The position numbers and the translations under genes were made by a program. Shown piece by piece: positions 60,786 to 64,000 of a stretch of 64,000 bases of DNA. Every line of letters begins with the position of its first letter. Position 1 is the first letter of the stretch. Below the pieces are notes generated by a model. It saw nothing but the letters and a program-made list of their open reading frames with translations, made no database searches and was not told the origin of the DNA. Origin of the DNA: Prosthecodimorpha hirschii (lineage in GTDB: Bacteria; Pseudomonadota; Alphaproteobacteria; Rhizobiales; Ancalomicrobiaceae); NCBI RefSeq assembly GCF_001305515.1, contig NZ_LJYW01000001.1, positions 3,352,734 to 3,416,733 of the forward strand, given 5' to 3'.

Positions 60786-62774
60786 ATGACCGAGGAGCGG
60801 GGCGAATTGATCCTGGCCGTGCTGTGCGGCCTGTTCCTCGGGACCGGGTTCGCGGTCGAGGTCGGCACGGAGGCCCCCCGCTGGGCGTCGCTCGGGCTCT
60901 ATGCTGCGGCCTTCGTCTGCGGCGGGCTGCATCCGCTCCGCGAGGCGATCGAGGCGCTTCGGCTCGGCCGCTTCGAGATCGACGTGCTGATGCTGGTCGC
61001 CGCCGCGGGGGCCGCGGCCTTGGACAAATGGGCCGAGGGCGCGCTGCTCTTGTTCCTGTTCAGCCTCGGCCATGCGCTCGAACACTACGCCATGGGGCGG
61101 GCGCGGCGGGCCATTGCGGCGCTGGCCGATCTCACGCCGCCGACCGCGGAGGTGCGCCGCGACGGGATCGTGACCGAGATCCCCGTGGCCGACCTGGTGC
61201 CCGGCGACACGGTCGTGGTCCGCCCGAACACGCGCATCCCGGCCGACGGCTTCGTGCTTCGCGGCACCAGCAGCGTCGACCAGGCCCCCGTCACCGGCGA
61301 GAGCGTGCCGGTCGACAAGCAGCCGGTCGACGACGCCACGCGCGCCGCCGGGCGTCCGGACGGCATTGCGGCCGCCCATCGCGTCTATGCCGGCACGATC
61401 AACGGCAGCGGCGCCCTGGAAATCCAGGTTCTCCGGCTCGCATCGGACAGCACGCTGGCGCGGCTCGTCCGGATGGTCGGCGAGGCGGACGCCCAGAAAT
61501 CGCCGACGCAGCGCTTCACCGACCGGTTCGAGCGCATTTTCGTGCCGGTCGTGCTGGCGGGTGTCGGCGTGCTTCTGTTCGCCTGGACGGTGATCGACGA
61601 GCCGTTCGGCGCCAGCTTCTATCGCGCGATGGCGGTGCTGGTCGCCGCCAGCCCCTGCGCGCTGGCCATCTCGACCCCGAGCGCCGTGCTGTCGGGCATC
61701 GCGCGCGCGGCCCGCGGCGGCGTTCTGATCAAGGGCGGCGGACCGCTCGAACGCCTCGGCACGCTCGGCGCCATGGCGTTCGACAAGACCGGCACGCTGA
61801 CCGAGGGCAAGCCCCGCCTCACCGATGTCAGGACCGAGGCCGGCGTCGCAGAACGGGACCTGCTCGCCGTCTCCGTCGCGGTCGAGGCCCTGAGCGACCA
61901 TCCCCTGGCCGCTGCCGTCGTGCGGGATGGGCAGGCCCGGCTCGGCGTCGGCGTTGCGGTGCCGGCGGCCGAGGGCCTGCGCAGCCTGACCGGCCGCGGG
62001 CTCGAAGCCCGGATCGGCGGCGAGGCGGTCCTGGTCGGCAAGGCCGCGCTCTTCGCCGAGGTGCCGGGACCGGCCGTGCCGGCTACGCTTCAGGCATCCG
62101 TGCGCGCGCTGGAGACGGCCGGCCGGACCACGATGGTCGTGCGGCGCGGCGACCTCTATCTCGGCGCCATCGGCCTGATGGACACCCCGCGGGCCGAAGC
62201 CGCCGGCGTCGTCCGCGCGCTGCGCGCGCTCGGCATCGTCCGCCTGATCATGATCTCGGGCGACAACGGGCGCGTCGCCGAGGCGGTCGCGCGCGCGGTC
62301 GGGCTCGACGAGGCCTGGGGCGATCTGATGCCGGAGGACAAGGTCGCGGCGATCCGGCGGCTGCGCGCCGAACGGGAGGTCGCCATGGTCGGCGACGGCG
62401 TCAACGACGCCCCCGCCATGGCGCATGCGAGCGTCGGCATCGCGATGGGGGCGGCCGGATCGGACGTGGCGCTGGAGACCGCCGAGGTCGCGCTGATGGG
62501 CGACAGGCTCGTCCATCTGCCCTTCGTGATCGGCCTCAGCCGGAGCACCAGCCGGATCATCCGGCAGAATCTCTGGATCAGCCTCGGCATGGTCGCCGTG
62601 CTGGTCCCCGCGACCCTGTTCGGGCTGCAGCTCGGCGCCGCCGTGATCTTCCACGAGGGCTCGACCCTGCTGGTCGTCGCCAACGCGCTGCGTCTGCTCG
62701 CCTATCCGGCTCCCGACGGACGCCGGCCGGCCGATCAGGCGATCTCGACGATCAGCGAGGTCTCGAAGCAGTAG
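60786..62774 (+). CDS. Heavy-metal P-type ATPase, P1B-4 type (Co/Zn/Fe-like efflux)
   Basis: This 662-residue transporter has no N-terminal metal-binding domain, SPC in the ion-site helix (ASPCALAISTP, about 288-298), TGES near 168-171, the phosphorylated Asp in FDKTGTLTEG near 332, GDGVNDAPA near 536, and HEGST in the last helix (near 623). SPC with HEGS/GT and a short N-terminus are marks of the P1B-4 subgroup, which exports cobalt, zinc or ferrous iron. ATG at 60786 was chosen; the frame is open to 60684. Its 3' end overlaps the convergent RidA-like gene by 40 nt. Confidence 0.9.
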   Translation: MTEERGELILAVLCGLFLGTGFAVEVGTEAPRWASLGLYAAAFVCGGLHPLREAIEALRLGRFEIDVLMLVAAAGAAALDKWAEGALLLFLFSLGHALEHYAMGRARRAIAALADLTPPTAEVRRDGIVTEIPVADLVPGDTVVVRPNTRIPADGFVLRGTSSVDQAPVTGESVPVDKQPVDDATRAAGRPDGIAAAHRVYAGTINGSGALEIQVLRLASDSTLARLVRMVGEADAQKSPTQRFTDRFERIFVPVVLAGVGVLLFAWTVIDEPFGASFYRAMAVLVAASPCALAISTPSAVLSGIARAARGGVLIKGGGPLERLGTLGAMAFDKTGTLTEGKPRLTDVRTEAGVAERDLLAVSVAVEALSDHPLAAAVVRDGQARLGVGVAVPAAEGLRSLTGRGLEARIGGEAVLVGKAALFAEVPGPAVPATLQASVRALETAGRTTMVVRRGDLYLGAIGLMDTPRAEAAGVVRALRALGIVRLIMISGDNGRVAEAVARAVGLDEAWGDLMPEDKVAAIRRLRAEREVAMVGDGVNDAPAMAHASVGIAMGAAGSDVALETAEVALMGDRLVHLPFVIGLSRSTSRIIRQNLWISLGMVAVLVPATLFGLQLGAAVIFHEGSTLLVVANALRLLAYPAPDGRRPADQAISTISEVSKQ

Positions 62775-63220
62775 TTGTCGGAGAGCGACGGGGCGCCGTA
62801 GGTCGCCCGTGCGCCGAGACCGATCTCCGGGCCGAACACCTCGTCGAAGAGGTCGCTCATGCCGTTGGCGACCTTGTAGTGCTCGAAGAAGTCCGGCGTG
62901 CAGGCGACGAAGTTGATCGCGCTGACGATCGCGGTGACGCGGTCGAGATCGCCGAGCGCGCGCTTGATCGTCGAGATGCAGTTGATGCCGGTCTGCCGGG
63001 CGGCCAGATAGCCTTGTTCGATGGTCACGTCATGGCCGAGCCGGCCGGGATAGCGCACGACGCCATTCTCCATGCCGGGGGAGTGGCCGCCCAGATGCAG
63101 CACCCGCCCGGTGATGACGAAGGGCTTCATCTTGCCGTAGCGCTTGCCGTATTGCCCGGGGCCGGCCATCGGGACCGTGAGGGCGATGCCGAGCTCTTCG
63201 AGGCGCTGTTCGATCTTCAT
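62735..63220 (-). CDS. RidA/YjgF family protein
   Basis: This 161-residue protein has RidA-type segments: FVITGRVLHLGGHSPG, GYLAARQTGINCISTIKRALGDLDRV and VFGPEIGLGARATYG, the last with the conserved Arg that binds the carboxylate of imine substrates. Members deaminate reactive enamines or act as catabolic hydrolases. It is longer than the classical 125-130 residues, as in the YjgF-like group with an N-terminal extension. The next gene upstream is a gamma-glutamyltransferase, so a role in amine or glutamate metabolism is possible. Confidence 0.88.
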   Translation of the reverse strand: MKIEQRLEELGIALTVPMAGPGQYGKRYGKMKPFVITGRVLHLGGHSPGMENGVVRYPGRLGHDVTIEQGYLAARQTGINCISTIKRALGDLDRVTAIVSAINFVACTPDFFEHYKVANGMSDLFDEVFGPEIGLGARATYGAPSLSDNYCFETSLIVEIA

Positions 63221-63378
63221 GGGCGGGACCTTGCTGGTTGAAGCTGATGGGGGGCGTGAGGCCCCGGCTTGCCGGATCCGGCCAGGGCCGCGAGGCCTCG
63301 GCCGGCCGGCCGGAATCGAGAGGGCAGGGGGCTCGGATATCCCGAGGCCGCCGCGCGGGGCCTCGGGGCATCGCGCCC

Positions 63379-63999
63379 TCACAGACCGAGCGCGCAGCCG
63401 TCCTTGCGCGGGTCGGAGGCCGCGGCCAGGACGCCGCTTTGCGGATCGCGCCAGATGATCTGGCCGCCGCCGATCATGGTCGGCGACCAGCGCGCGTCAT
63501 GGCCACGTGCGCGCAAATTCTCGATCAGGCCGGCATCCGGCTGCCGTTCGACATTGAGGACGCCGCGATAGGCGAAGCTGCGCGGGGCATCGAGCGCCTG
63601 CTGCACGTCCATGCCGAGATCGAGAATGTTCGACAGCAGTTCGGCATGGCCGGCCGCCTGATAGGGGCCGCCCATCACGCCGAAGGGCGCGATGCAGGCG
63701 CCGTCCTTCATCACCATGCCGGGAATCAGCGTGTGCAGCGGCCGCTTGCCGCCCGCGATGGCGTTGGGATGGCCGGCGACCAGGCTGAACTGGGCGCCGC
63801 GATTGTGGAACAGGACGCCCGTGCGCGGCGCCATGATGCGGCTGCCGAAGGAATGGAACAGCGAATTGATGAACGAGATCGCGTTACCGTCCTCGTCGAT
63901 CACGCAGGCATAGACGGTGTCGCGCTGGGTCACCTCGGGCCACACGGTCGGCGCCGCCGCGCGGCTCATGTCGATGCGCCCGCGGGCGAATTCGGCCCA
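63379..63999 (-). CDS. Gamma-glutamyltransferase family protein (C-terminal part, cut by window edge)
   Basis: This is the small-subunit half of a gamma-glutamyltranspeptidase-type Ntn hydrolase; the N-terminal part lies beyond the window. QRDTVYACVIDEDGNAISF holds the likely nucleophilic Thr at the self-cleavage point; SFGSRIMAPRTGVLFHNR, GKRPLHTLIPGMV and GVMGGPYQAAGH are family segments. Many alphaproteobacterial members lie in catabolic clusters and hydrolyse amides other than glutathione. It is 158 nt upstream of the RidA-like gene and probably in the same operon. Confidence 0.9.
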   Translation of the reverse strand, partial: WAEFARGRIDMSRAAAPTVWPEVTQRDTVYACVIDEDGNAISFINSLFHSFGSRIMAPRTGVLFHNRGAQFSLVAGHPNAIAGGKRPLHTLIPGMVMKDGACIAPFGVMGGPYQAAGHAELLSNILDLGMDVQQALDAPRSFAYRGVLNVERQPDAGLIENLRARGHDARWSPTMIGGGQIIWRDPQSGVLAAASDPRKDGCALGL

Positions 64000-64000
64000 G

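Noticed and set aside
1-64000. CRISPR arrays, rRNA, tRNA
   Set aside because: No regularly spaced direct repeats or recognisable RNA gene sequences were seen in the intergenic gaps when read by eye; a tRNAscan or Infernal run was not possible.

Overview
The window is very GC-rich (well over 60% G+C by eye), with dense, mostly co-directional operons, many ATGA or TGATG start/stop overlaps, and strong GC bias at third codon positions that opens very long spurious antisense frames. Gene content points to a metabolically versatile soil or freshwater alphaproteobacterium, most likely Hyphomicrobiales/Rhizobiales: many ABC uptake systems, CoA-ester catabolism, a HyuAB hydantoinase, GntR/FCD and TetR regulators, and a palindromic intergenic repeat with a GTCATCCCCGGGCTTGTCC core of the kind common in that order. 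No rRNA, tRNA, CRISPR array, integrase or intact insertion sequence was recognised. The placement is inference from content, not from a marker gene.

Layout. (1) 1-8966, plus strand: end of a short-chain dehydrogenase, a CaiC-like CoA ligase, then behind its own promoter an acyl-CoA dehydrogenase, E1alpha, E1beta and E2 of a 2-oxoacid dehydrogenase complex, two MaoC-type hydratases and E3. (2) 9120-11078, minus: a chemoreceptor ending in a PilZ domain. (3) 11582-16783, minus: a NitT/TauT-type ABC importer followed by an IlvD/Edd sugar-acid dehydratase and an RraA-type aldolase, divergent from a GntR/FCD regulator (17028-17723); a perfect 16-bp palindrome fills the spacer of the operon promoter. 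(4) 18124-25169, minus: a CUT1 sugar-type ABC importer with two tandem paralogous FAD oxidoreductases between ATPase and binding protein. (5) 25322-26162: two convergent, overlapping, paralogous small HTH proteins. (6) 26456-31723, plus: an enolase-superfamily enzyme with a complete PotDABC-like importer. (7) 32201-37448, plus: an OFA-type MFS carrier followed by a sigma-54 response regulator and histidine kinase; the carrier promoter has -24/-12 elements and two upstream palindromes 41 bp apart. (8) 37731-41401: HyuA/HyuB.

(9) 41854-59471, plus: a large CoA-thioester catabolic island: two TetR regulators, a thioesterase, two enoyl-CoA hydratases, three SDRs, an acyl-CoA ligase resembling cyclohexanecarboxylate-CoA ligases, a pair of acyl-CoA dehydrogenases, a VOC protein, and a branched-chain-amino-acid-type ABC importer with two binding proteins. 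Four transcription units here share a 14-bp AT-rich motif (TCGAAA-NN-GAATT) directly upstream of a TTGAC -35 box, implying one regulon. (10) 59530-62774: a TRIC/YadS-type membrane protein, an unexplained run of strong hairpins, and a P1B-4-type metal ATPase. (11) 62735-64000, minus: a RidA-family protein and the C-terminal part of a gamma-glutamyltransferase.

Interspersed repeats: two 176-bp MITE-like elements in opposite orientation (17845-18020 and 41525-41700), the second flanked by 56-bp direct repeats, plus a small family of related intergenic repeats.
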